This document shows, piece by piece, positions 1 to 5,995 of a DNA stretch of 11,186 nucleotides; within the stretch, counting starts at the first letter, position 1, and every line of letters begins with the position of its first letter. The DNA comes from Candidatus Hodarchaeota archaeon (GTDB lineage Archaea; Asgardarchaeota; Heimdallarchaeia; Hodarchaeales; YT1-057): contig JAEOTI010000350.1 of the NCBI GenBank assembly GCA_016839955.1, positions 1-11,186 of the forward strand, in the 5' to 3' direction. A program made the position numbers and the translations under genes. Below the pieces are notes generated by a model. It was not told the DNA's origin. It saw only the letters and a program-made list of their open reading frames with translations, and ran no database searches.

Positions 1-2
1 AA

Positions 3-848
3 TTAGCTGAAATTCATCTACTCCAGTTTAGGTTAAGATTGGAAGATATTGATTTAATAAAGACAGAGGAATATATCGGGACAGCTAAAACTGCTGCACG
101 CGATTATAATTTCACAAATGCAATTGTGGAACTTACTATCATTCATGCAATGCTTGTTGCTGCAAAAATGAATTTTCACCAAGCAGAAGCTGAGTTAATT
201 CAAGCAATTGTTACAGCAGAGGAACAAGATCTGGTCTCTCAAAAAGAAAAAGCAGAAGAACAATTAAAAAAGATCCATAGATTAGCAGCATATACTAAAC
301 AAAAAACAAAGACTCCAAATATCCAGGACCAAGTTACTGAGATTAAGCAATACTTAAATCAATACCAAGATTTATTGAAAGCATTAAGTACCCCTAGAAA
401 GAAAAATGGAATTTCACAGATTTTCTTAATGATTTCTAGGATGTCTGAACGAGGTCCTGAAATTTTTATTTCTCAAGACCTTCCATTTCCTGAAAGTGAT
501 CTGCAAAATTTCTTTCTTAAAATTAGTTTGTATTATACAACAGCCCTTGGTCAAGGAGGGCAGTATTATGAAGGACTTTACGGTCCTTTACCTTTATCCC
601 CTCATTATTCATCATTAGCTTTTGCAAAAATTGTTCCAGACCGAACACATTATGATTCTAGAATGCCAGGGAAAACTTATGCTCTATTATGTGTTGGTTA
701 TCCAAAAGGTCAAGAATCTGTCTTTTCAGATAGAGATGTGCTGATTAAAATCTTTGAAGAAAAAACCTCAGGATTAAACGATATTTCCGACATGAACTTA
801 CAATTTCTCGAAAACTTACGAAAGGCCATAATTGACTCTTCATCATGA
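3..848 (+). CDS. TPR-like helical protein with conserved C-terminal domain, 5' end missing
   Basis: The reading frame is open to the left edge (frame 3), so the N-terminus lies outside the window; the internal TTG at 39 is probably not the real start. The first ~100 visible residues are helical pairs rich in Ala, Glu and Lys (for example AEIHLLQFRL, TAARDYNFTNAI, NFHQAEAELI), as in tetratricopeptide repeats. A charged helix and linker follow. The last ~130 residues form a mixed alpha/beta segment starting near RMSERGPEIFI, with TALGQGGQYYEG and GLYGPLPLSP and a conserved-looking MPGKTYALLCVGYP strand. I associate this C-terminal pattern with uncharacterised Asgard proteins; a longin- or roadblock-like fold is a guess. 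TPRs suggest a protein-binding scaffold. The gene ends one base before the convergent flavodiiron gene, with no room for a separate terminator. Confidence 0.75.
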   Translation, partial: LAEIHLLQFRLRLEDIDLIKTEEYIGTAKTAARDYNFTNAIVELTIIHAMLVAAKMNFHQAEAELIQAIVTAEEQDLVSQKEKAEEQLKKIHRLAAYTKQKTKTPNIQDQVTEIKQYLNQYQDLLKALSTPRKKNGISQIFLMISRMSERGPEIFISQDLPFPESDLQNFFLKISLYYTTALGQGGQYYEGLYGPLPLSPHYSSLAFAKIVPDRTHYDSRMPGKTYALLCVGYPKGQESVFSDRDVLIKIFEEKTSGLNDISDMNLQFLENLRKAIIDSSS

Positions 849-849
849 C

Positions 850-2070
850 TCATAACTTTAATTTTCTATGATTTTCTCCAATAGTTAAAGCTAGTCTATC
901 TAATGCTTCAAAATCAACTTGATTAGGGGGACCTTTACTCAAAACAGGATCTAGGATTTCGATATCTAATTTTGCTGTTAATTTCTTGAATGTTTTATTG
1001 ATTATTTTAGCCCAACCATATGATCCAATTATGGTAAGAAATTCTGCCTTTGGTTTTAAGATACTCATTAAATATAGAAGAGGAATATGATAAGGATGTG
1101 GACCACCCATTATAGTAGGTGTGGCAATCACAATTGTGCCTGCATCAATTAATCCTACGGCTATTTCTCCAAGGTCTTGATTTTTCTCTAAATTTACCTT
1201 TTTAACTTCAACTCCATATTCTCCCAGTTTTTTTTCCAAAAAATCAACCAATTTTTTCGTATTATTATACATAGAAATGTAAGGAAGGAAAACCTGATTC
1301 TTTGGAGGAGAGAATACCCAATTCTGGTAAGCTTCTAGTATCCAAGAGGGCTTTTCATAGATTGGTCCGTGTCCCGGCGCGATAAGTTCAATATCTAGAT
1401 GTTGAATTTTCTCTAATACTCTTTTAACCATAGGATCCCGGTAATGTAAGAGAATTTCTGCAAAGAAACGTTTAGCTGATTTATAAACTTGAGGCGTGTT
1501 TCCAGCACAGATTTCGGAAAATGTATAATGTGCTGAAAACAAATCACAGGTGAAAAGGACTTTTTCCTCAGGAATATAGGTAACCATTGTTTCGGGCCAA
1601 TGAATGAATCGTGTATGTAAAAATTGCAGAGAAATTTCTCCTAATGATATAATCTCCCCATCTCCCACAATTTGGCAACGTTTTTCTGAAATCCCAACGT
1701 GTTCAGCTAGAATCTTTTGGGCACGATCAGTGCATAGAATAGTTATTTTTGGGAATTTTTCCAAGAGGGTTGGGATACAGCCTGTATGGCATAATTCTGC
1801 ATGCTGGACAACGATATAATCGATATTTTGGACATTATTAATATTCAATAGAAATTCTTCTTGTTTTCTTATATCCACTGTATCAATCAATGCAGTTTTT
1901 TCAGTACTTTCAATAAGAAAGGAATTAAAGCTTGTTCCATTAGGTACTGGAGTAAGGGAATCGACAATAATTTGTTCTGGTTCGATTACACCAACCCAGC
2001 TAATTCGTTTTCTAATTTTAATTGGATTCAAAAAAGACCATCCATATTTTACTTTAGTTATTTGGTTCAA
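850..2070 (-). CDS. Flavodiiron protein (A-type flavoprotein, O2/NO reductase)
   Basis: Two-domain flavodiiron protein of 406 residues, the usual length of the class without a rubredoxin tail. Residues ~25-250 are a metallo-beta-lactamase-like diiron domain: WVGV near 25, HAELCHTG at 90-97, FIHWPETMVTY at 156-165 (H157), LFTCDLFSAH with D176, and APGHGPIY with H234. Residues ~258-400 are a flavodoxin FMN domain (YISMYNNT, ATPTIMGGPHP, IGSYGWA). The family reduces O2 to water or NO to N2O in the cytoplasm of anaerobes. The canonical HxExDH motif reads H90-A-E92-L-C94-H95, so the Asp ligand position is Cys. Start: TTG at 2070 follows an in-frame stop closely. TTG at 2031 (reading MNPIKIRKRISWVGV) is more likely because the TATA box at 2081-2090 predicts a transcript start near 2060, and it gives the usual N-terminal length. 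No rubredoxin gene is visible nearby. Confidence 0.93.
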   Translation of the reverse strand: MNQITKVKYGWSFLNPIKIRKRISWVGVIEPEQIIVDSLTPVPNGTSFNSFLIESTEKTALIDTVDIRKQEEFLLNINNVQNIDYIVVQHAELCHTGCIPTLLEKFPKITILCTDRAQKILAEHVGISEKRCQIVGDGEIISLGEISLQFLHTRFIHWPETMVTYIPEEKVLFTCDLFSAHYTFSEICAGNTPQVYKSAKRFFAEILLHYRDPMVKRVLEKIQHLDIELIAPGHGPIYEKPSWILEAYQNWVFSPPKNQVFLPYISMYNNTKKLVDFLEKKLGEYGVEVKKVNLEKNQDLGEIAVGLIDAGTIVIATPTIMGGPHPYHIPLLYLMSILKPKAEFLTIIGSYGWAKIINKTFKKLTAKLDIEILDPVLSKGPPNQVDFEALDRLALTIGENHRKLKL

Positions 2071-2080
2071 AAATTATTTT

Positions 2081-2090
2081 CTTATATTTT
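2081..2090 (-). promoter_or_regulatory. TATA box for the flavodiiron gene
   Basis: On the - strand this reads AAAATATAAG, a good archaeal TATA element. A transcript start about 25 bases downstream would fall near 2060, after the first TTG (2070) and about 29 bases before the second TTG (2031). A GGATGG element lies a few bases before the second TTG and may help ribosome binding. The placement is by pattern only. Confidence 0.5.
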
Positions 2091-2114
2091 CTGATTTGTA
2101 TGCCCGTATAATTT

Positions 2115-2129
2115 TCAAAATGATTATAG
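2115..2129. promoter_or_regulatory. Degenerate Per-box-like site before the flavodiiron promoter
   Basis: TCAAAATGATTATAG matches the Per-box consensus TTATAATNATTATAA at 11 of 14 defined positions. It lies about 25 bases upstream of the flavodiiron TATA box. In AT-rich DNA such a match can arise by chance, so this is weak on its own; it gains some weight from the much better site before the Dps-like ferritin gene (9071-9085) and from the PerR-like gene in the same window. Confidence 0.25.
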
Positions 2130-2254
2130 AAATCTTTCTAGTCGACTCTATCCTTTCCAGCTATTAAAAACTATATTTGAAAAGCAAATCTTGCTTGAAA
2201 GAAGGTGAATAAAATTCAGATATCAAAAACAAGTGAATTAATTCCACTGGTTGT

Positions 2255-2300
2255 TTTTTAAAGACAAAGATTTTATTTTTTTCATTATGTCTTTTAAAAA
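2255..2300. repeat. 12-bp inverted repeat in the divergent promoter region
   Basis: Arms TTTTTAAAGACA (2255-2266) and TGTCTTTTAAAAA (2288-2300) are complementary over 12 pairs with one bulged T, around a 21-base T-rich spacer. It lies 70-115 bases before the secreted-protein ATG and upstream of its TATA-like element. This suits an operator or a cruciform better than an mRNA leader. The function is unknown. Confidence 0.55.
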
Positions 2301-2323
2301 CCTTCTTAGATAATGTCCGAAAA

Positions 2324-2333
2324 TTTTAAAGTA
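2324..2333 (+). promoter_or_regulatory. TATA-like element for the small secreted-protein gene
   Basis: TTTTAAAGTA, centred about 42 bases before the ATG at 2371, predicts a transcript start near 2355 and a leader of about 16 bases. No Shine-Dalgarno sequence is visible in that leader. The 11-mer AATGTCCGAAA (2312-2322) lies directly upstream and also occurs near the caspase-like gene promoter. Confidence 0.35.
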
Positions 2334-2370
2334 TAGTTCATTTTATTACATTTAGTTTTCTGTTCACAAT

Positions 2371-2868
2371 ATGGAGATATTGATCATTTTGAAAAGAAAT
2401 TATAATGTCATATTTCTGACTATTCTTACCGTAATATTAATTCAAGGAATCGTTTCAAATGCACCTGAGGTTCTTGGGCACGATTCCTCACGTTCTAGTG
2501 ACATTCAACTCGTCTCAACAATTCAATTTGCTAATTACACTGACTGGGATGGTGATCAATTCGAAGATGACATTTACATTCTTTTAGTGTTTGATTTCAT
2601 TTCTCCCATTTCTACAGCTATTACTTCAGTAGATATTACAATTACGTTAGAACTTCCTTCTGGAACTATTTTGACAGGTAGTTTACGAGTCTCAGTCTAT
2701 ACTACTGACCAGATCATTACATTATATATACTTGATTCAGCAACTGAGGCAGGATGGTACACTGTTACTTCTATTACTACTCTAACAGGTTCTAGTAAAT
2801 CTGAAATCTCAATCAGTCAATACATCTTTGACCCACCAACTGGAAAGGGCAATGGTTTACCTGAATAG
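2371..2868 (+). CDS. Small secreted beta-sandwich-like protein, function unknown
   Basis: 165 residues starting at ATG. The N-terminus has a short charged stretch (KRN at 8-10) and a hydrophobic segment at ~12-29 (VIFLTILTVILIQGIV), so it is a secretion signal or membrane anchor. The mature part is rich in Thr, Ser and alternating hydrophobics, as in an Ig/fibronectin-type beta sandwich (SVDITITLEL, TLTGSLRVSV, EAGWYTVTSI). Residues 58-67, DWDGDQFEDD, are an acidic loop resembling DxDGD calcium-binding loops. The C-terminus is FDPPTGKGNGLPE. I know no named family. It probably acts at the cell surface. The Lrp-like regulator gene follows 90 bases later on the same strand, so co-transcription is possible but not shown. 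No clear Shine-Dalgarno site precedes it. Confidence 0.7.
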   Translation: MEILIILKRNYNVIFLTILTVILIQGIVSNAPEVLGHDSSRSSDIQLVSTIQFANYTDWDGDQFEDDIYILLVFDFISPISTAITSVDITITLELPSGTILTGSLRVSVYTTDQIITLYILDSATEAGWYTVTSITTLTGSSKSEISISQYIFDPPTGKGNGLPE

Positions 2869-2958
2869 AGCTTTCTTGAGAATCAAAAGGAAAAATTCCA
2901 GTTTTAAACATCCCTCTCCCATATTCCTTAGGTTGATCCACTTTAGAAGGGTTATGCA

Positions 2959-4089
2959 GTGATAGAGCTTTCATATTCAGATCTTGAACTCTTAATTGCA
3001 CTGCAAGAGAACCCTCTATCTTCAGATACACATCTTGCCCGCATTGTAGATATAAGCCAACCAACAGCATCTGCTCGTTTAAAAGATCTAAAAGAAAAAG
3101 TCTCTTTATACAATGTCCATACTCATTTAAACCCAGAACCGTTGGAAATGGAGATCTGTGACACTATTCTGGATGTCCCAACAATAGAAGGTTTCACCAC
3201 CTTAGAAACTCTTTTCGATGAACATCCATATACCCTATATAGATCTAGAGTATTTGGGCGAACAAGTGGTCTGTTTATACAATTCCGAATCCCTCGAGGA
3301 TCTTTACAATTAATTGAAAAATTATTGAAGATCCTGCATAACAAAGAACTAGTATCAAACTATAAAATTCTGAAGCGTTCGCATAATACACCATCTTCTG
3401 TATACTGTCGGACATCTTTGGTGGCTTGGAATCCTCGAACTACTAAATGGGAATGGGAGTCGAATGAGTGGAAGAACAATTTATCAAATTGCCCTAAAAC
3501 GATTCCAAGAAAACCGCGGAAGGAATCAGTGTTAAATCATCTCTCTGAATTGGATGTAAAGCTCTTAGGCGAACTCACTCAAGATGCACGACAAAGAAAC
3601 AGTGAAATTATTAGAAAAATCGGGCTAGATGCTAATTCTGTGGGGCTTCGCCAAAAAGTAAGCAGAAGAATGAAATTTCTTAAGGAAAATGTAGTTCGAG
3701 GGTATAGAGTTTTTCTTAATTGGGAAGTATTTGACACCTACCATACTTTCGCATTTATTTGCAAAGCATCTAATGCAGATACAGCCCAATTGTATAATAA
3801 TCTTGAGAAGAATCCAATTCCATTCCAATCATCCTTTGTTGTCCTAGATGGTGGGTATTATTGGCAAGTTCAGAGTCCACCCTCTCATTTCTCATCGATC
3901 GCTTCAATAGTTTTGGAACATTCTAAAGACCGTGAATTACTTATTCTTGATTATAAATCTTCTGAAATATATGGTCTTTGGCCTGATACTTTCGACCCAA
4001 CCAACAAATCATGGAGAACTTCCATTCTAGAACCAGAGAGAATTTTTGCAAATGTCCTTGATAAACGACGAGTAGTATCAATCCAATAG
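2959..4089 (+). CDS. Double winged-helix Lrp/AsnC-like transcriptional regulator
   Basis: 376 residues with two winged-helix DNA-binding regions. The first (residues ~5-47, YSDLELLIALQ ... DISQPTASARLKDLKEK) has the Lrp/MarR-like helix-turn-helix with recognition helix QPTASARLKDL. The second (~195-246) has the AsnC/Lrp hallmark LSELDVKLLGEL ... VSRRMKFLKENVVRGYRV. After each comes an alpha/beta region (~60-140 and ~250-335) where Lrp proteins have their effector/oligomerisation domain. The protein therefore looks like two Lrp-like units in one chain and may bind DNA as a pseudo-dimer; the ligand and targets are unknown. Start: GTG at 2959, eight bases after AGAAGGG; an in-frame TAG at 2944 blocks extension, and the ATG at 2954 is out of frame and stops after two codons. 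A hairpin follows the stop codon directly. Confidence 0.8.
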   Translation: MIELSYSDLELLIALQENPLSSDTHLARIVDISQPTASARLKDLKEKVSLYNVHTHLNPEPLEMEICDTILDVPTIEGFTTLETLFDEHPYTLYRSRVFGRTSGLFIQFRIPRGSLQLIEKLLKILHNKELVSNYKILKRSHNTPSSVYCRTSLVAWNPRTTKWEWESNEWKNNLSNCPKTIPRKPRKESVLNHLSELDVKLLGELTQDARQRNSEIIRKIGLDANSVGLRQKVSRRMKFLKENVVRGYRVFLNWEVFDTYHTFAFICKASNADTAQLYNNLEKNPIPFQSSFVVLDGGYYWQVQSPPSHFSSIASIVLEHSKDRELLILDYKSSEIYGLWPDTFDPTNKSWRTSILEPERIFANVLDKRRVVSIQ

Positions 4090-4177
4090 TTTTTAGACTT
4101 TATAAAAATCTAAAAAACATCCTGGAATTGAAAAGTAAACTCTACAACCTGAAAACAGGGTTTTTACTTAATTTTTT
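4090..4177 (+). terminator. Hairpin and T-tract terminator region of the Lrp-like gene
   Basis: Right after the TAG stop, TTTTTAGA (4090-4097) pairs with TCTAAAAA (4109-4116), giving 8 bp around an 11-base loop. Further on, a short CCTG/CAGG hairpin (4148-4159) leads into TTTTT (4161-4165) and TTTTTT (4172-4177). T-tracts are the main archaeal termination signal, so transcription from the left probably ends near 4165-4177. Confidence 0.5.
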
Positions 4178-4178
4178 G

Positions 4179-4229
4179 AAAAAAAAACTAGACTGACTTT
4201 CACTTTTTGTAATTAGGAATAAGTCAGTC
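4179..4229 (-). terminator. Hairpin plus 9-T terminator of the caspase-like gene
   Basis: GACTGACTT (4191-4199) and AAGTCAGTC (4221-4229) form a perfect 9-bp stem with a 21-base loop. Read on the - strand, the stem is followed by TAG and nine consecutive Ts (4187 down to 4179). It starts about 20 bases after the caspase-like gene stop. The form is that of an intrinsic terminator, directed to the - strand because only that side has the T run. Confidence 0.65.
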
Positions 4230-4249
4230 CATTTGTCTATGTAGAGCTC

Positions 4250-5542
4250 TTAGTTATCAAAGAAAATGTATGTACTATAATCAGTGATTTGTGGGTCTTG
4301 GTTTGGATATGGATATCCATCAACGAAAGTGTCAGCGTAATAGAAGGATTCAATTGCGTCGTAACCAGCTTCGACATAGTTCCAGAAGTATCGGGAGAAT
4401 GCTCCTTCATTCGGAAGGGATCCTACAGCATAAGCTAAGAGAGTAGTACTTGAGGTAGACATTGCAAGATAGGGGGCTGCTTGAAAGTCCTCTGGCCATC
4501 CACCGGAGTGACAGGATTCAATGAGGAAACCTCTTCGTGTGGTTTCTAGTTGGTCCATCATGGTTCGGAATTGACTGGAGTATACAACACTTGCATAAGG
4601 TCTGAAGAGTGTGTAGGAATCTATACCATCATAATTACCATGTCCAAAGAGATAAAAGAAGATTGTGTCATCAGCATCCTCGTAGGCATCCACAGTATCG
4701 AAATCAGCTGCGAAATTGAGAGTGTCACAAAAATCAAAGAATTTTGTATACCCTTCAGCCTGTAGAATACCAATGTAGCGATCAATCACCCATTGTGCAC
4801 CAGCATCACTTGCCCAAAAGAACACAGCGATCTTTTCACCTTGTGGTGGTGGTGGCACAGTATTATCTACAGTGACATCGATTGAATCATAGCCAATGTT
4901 TCCTGCAGCATCACTAGCCATCGCATCAATTGTGTGAGGCCCATCAGTTTCTAAAGTAGTATCCCATGAATATGTGGATCCTACAATCCATGAACCTCCA
5001 TCAATGCTTATCGCTACTTCAGTTACACCAACATTATCTGTTGCAGTTACAGCTATTGTAACACTACCACCGACTGTGGAACCAGCCAATGGTGAAGTGA
5101 TAGTTACAATGGGGGGTGTGGTGTCTGGTGTTGGTGGACCATTGTCTACTGTAACACTGATTAAATCATAACCAAGGTTACCTGCAGCATCACTAGCCAT
5201 CGCTTCAATTGTGTGAGATCCATCTGTTTCTAAGGTAGTATCCCAAGAAAAAATACTTCCTGCAACCCATGCACCAGTATCAATACGAGCCCATGTTCCA
5301 GTAACACCAACATTATCTGAAGCAGTTAAAGAAACTGTGATAATCCCATTAACAGTTTCCCCATCACTAGGCTCAGTAATTGTTACTACCGGAGGAGTAC
5401 GATCCCATCTTGATCCACCTCCACCACCGCCGGGAAATGTAAACAATTCCTCAGCTTGCGCTGGAGAAGCTAATGGAACCATTGTTGCGGAGAGTACTGT
5501 CGCTAGAAAAAGCACTAAACAGATTTTGAACAAATTCTTCAT
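4250..5542 (-). CDS. Secreted caspase-fold cysteine peptidase with two Ig-like domains
   Basis: 430 residues. Residues 1-30 are a classical signal peptide (MKNLFKICLVLFLATVLSA, probable cut after SPAQA30). A Gly6 linker follows (38-43), then two Ig-like domains at 47-134 and 140-227, each starting D-x-TPP-x-V-TI and ending SVTVDN or DVTVDN. After a Pro-rich linker (229-233) comes a caspase-fold domain: strand IFFYLFGHG with H301, then RGFLIESCHSGG with C344. That His-Gly / Cys order on successive strands is the dyad of clan CD peptidases (legumain, gingipain, caspase). The protein probably acts outside the cell, cutting or processing proteins, with the Ig domains as spacer or adhesive. The exact clan CD family (C13-, C11- or C25-like) and specificity cannot be told by eye. 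Start: ATG seven bases after AAGGAG. It has its own promoter and terminator. Confidence 0.85.
   Translation of the reverse strand: MKNLFKICLVLFLATVLSATMVPLASPAQAEELFTFPGGGGGGSRWDRTPPVVTITEPSDGETVNGIITVSLTASDNVGVTGTWARIDTGAWVAGSIFSWDTTLETDGSHTIEAMASDAAGNLGYDLISVTVDNGPPTPDTTPPIVTITSPLAGSTVGGSVTIAVTATDNVGVTEVAISIDGGSWIVGSTYSWDTTLETDGPHTIDAMASDAAGNIGYDSIDVTVDNTVPPPPQGEKIAVFFWASDAGAQWVIDRYIGILQAEGYTKFFDFCDTLNFAADFDTVDAYEDADDTIFFYLFGHGNYDGIDSYTLFRPYASVVYSSQFRTMMDQLETTRRGFLIESCHSGGWPEDFQAAPYLAMSTSSTTLLAYAVGSLPNEGAFSRYFWNYVEAGYDAIESFYYADTFVDGYPYPNQDPQITDYSTYIFFDN
4862..5404 (-). repeat. Tandem Ig-like repeat, 279-bp unit
   Basis: Two copies of a 93-codon unit inside the caspase-like gene (5126-5404 and about 4862-5125). 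Identity is high even at DNA level: 23 identical bases begin at 4902 and again at 5181, followed after one mismatch by 13 more. The protein blocks SWDTTLETDG and AMASDAAGN are shared exactly. This points to recent duplication or gene conversion. Confidence 0.85.
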
Positions 5543-5547
5543 GCAAA

Positions 5548-5553
5548 ACTCCT
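5548..5553 (-). promoter_or_regulatory. Shine-Dalgarno site of the caspase-like gene
   Basis: On the - strand AAGGAG lies about six bases before the ATG, within TAAGGTAAGGAG. It is among the best ribosome-binding sites in the window and settles the start of this gene. Confidence 0.65.
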
Positions 5554-5560
5554 TACCTTA

Positions 5561-5592
5561 ATTTCTGAAGGATTTGGATCAGCTTCAGAAAT
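5561..5592 (-). repeat. Perfect 10-bp inverted repeat at the predicted 5' end of the caspase-like mRNA
   Basis: ATTTCTGAAG (5561-5570) and CTTCAGAAAT (5583-5592) are exact reverse complements around a 12-base spacer. The TATA box at 5615-5624 predicts transcription start near 5593, so the mRNA would open with this stem-loop, which ends seven bases before the Shine-Dalgarno site. It could protect or regulate the mRNA, or be an operator covering the start site. Confidence 0.6.
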
Positions 5593-5614
5593 TATTTTAC
5601 ATTTTCAATAAGTA

Positions 5615-5624
5615 TATTTATAAA
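5615..5624 (-). promoter_or_regulatory. TATA box of the caspase-like gene
   Basis: Reads TTTATAAATA on the - strand, close to the archaeal consensus and one of the strongest TATA elements in the window. It predicts a leader of about 50 bases containing the hairpin and the Shine-Dalgarno site. The 11-mer at 5636-5646 lies just upstream of it. Confidence 0.6.
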
Positions 5625-5995
5625 TCTAATTGCTCAATGTCCGAAACCATTTTCCTTGCATTACTCTTAAAAAAGCTGAAAAAGTAAGAAAAACTGAAAA
5701 ATTAATAAAATGTTTTCAATATACACATTGCAGCCAAGATATATTTACTTGACCGTCTATTGAATCAGTAAACTTCCTAAAAACCTAAAAGTTATCTAAT
5801 TATATTTAAAAAATATTTTACCTTTCATACAAGAACAAAATCACGGTTGATTAATACTAGATAGTAGATTTTGAAAAACCATGTCTCATTATTAATAGAA
5901 GGAATAAATTTAATGGAACTGAATCATCTTTTTAGGTACTGAGAAAAGGATTAGATAACCGAATAATTAATTGATATAATCAAGGATTAACCTTC

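Larger units (their letters stand above)
2071..2370. other. 300-base AT-rich intergenic region between divergent genes
   Basis: Separates the flavodiiron gene (-) from the small secreted-protein gene (+). It holds the flavodiiron TATA box (2081-2090), a weak Per-box-like site (2115-2129), a smaller imperfect hairpin with arms AAAAACAA (2225-2232) and TTGTTTTT (2251-2258), a 12-bp inverted repeat (2255-2300) and a TATA-like TTTTAAAGTA (2324-2333) for the + gene. I see no credible coding region or RNA gene. Confidence 0.6.
5543..5995. other. 453-base AT-rich intergenic region
   Basis: The first ~105 bases hold the leader, hairpin and TATA box of the caspase-like gene. The rest (about 5650-5995) is A/T-rich with stop codons in all frames and some short direct repeats (CTGAAAAA near 5676 and 5695; AAGGATTA near 5947 and 5982). 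The second AAGGATTA copy may serve as ribosome-binding site for the gene at 5996, and GATATAATCA just upstream is TATA-like. I see no RNA gene and no mobile-element end. Confidence 0.5.

Noticed and set aside
1604..2094. Two + strand open frames opposite the flavodiiron gene
   Set aside because: They lie antisense within a long, well-recognised gene, show no family features and have no promoter; they are frame shadows.
2314..2337. Short ORF MSENFKV upstream of the secreted-protein gene, a possible leader peptide
   Set aside because: Seven codons, no ribosome-binding site, and it lies at or before the predicted transcript start, so it would not be transcribed.
2865..2972. 11-base direct repeat ATAGAGCTTTC at the end of the secreted-protein gene and the start of the Lrp-like gene
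   Set aside because: Only two copies, parts of coding sequence and no other mobile or target-site features; probably chance.
2813..3070. 85-residue - strand open frame across the secreted-protein/Lrp junction
   Set aside because: It overlaps both supported + genes, has no recognisable motif and no ribosome-binding site.
4550..5561. Several + strand open frames opposite the caspase-like gene
   Set aside because: They result from the Ig repeats and Gly-rich linker read backwards (low-complexity Pro/Thr/Val peptides); the - strand gene has a signal peptide, domains, TATA box and Shine-Dalgarno site.
5638..5688. 16-codon + strand ORF (MSETIFLALLLKKLKK) in the long spacer
   Set aside because: Hydrophobic-basic small peptide of chance composition in AT-rich DNA, without a ribosome-binding site or promoter; too short to support.
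5913..5942. Nine-codon ORF after GAAGGAATAAATTTA, a possible leader peptide for the gene at 5996
   Set aside because: Too short, and no attenuator-like hairpin follows; the proposed promoter of the downstream gene lies after it.
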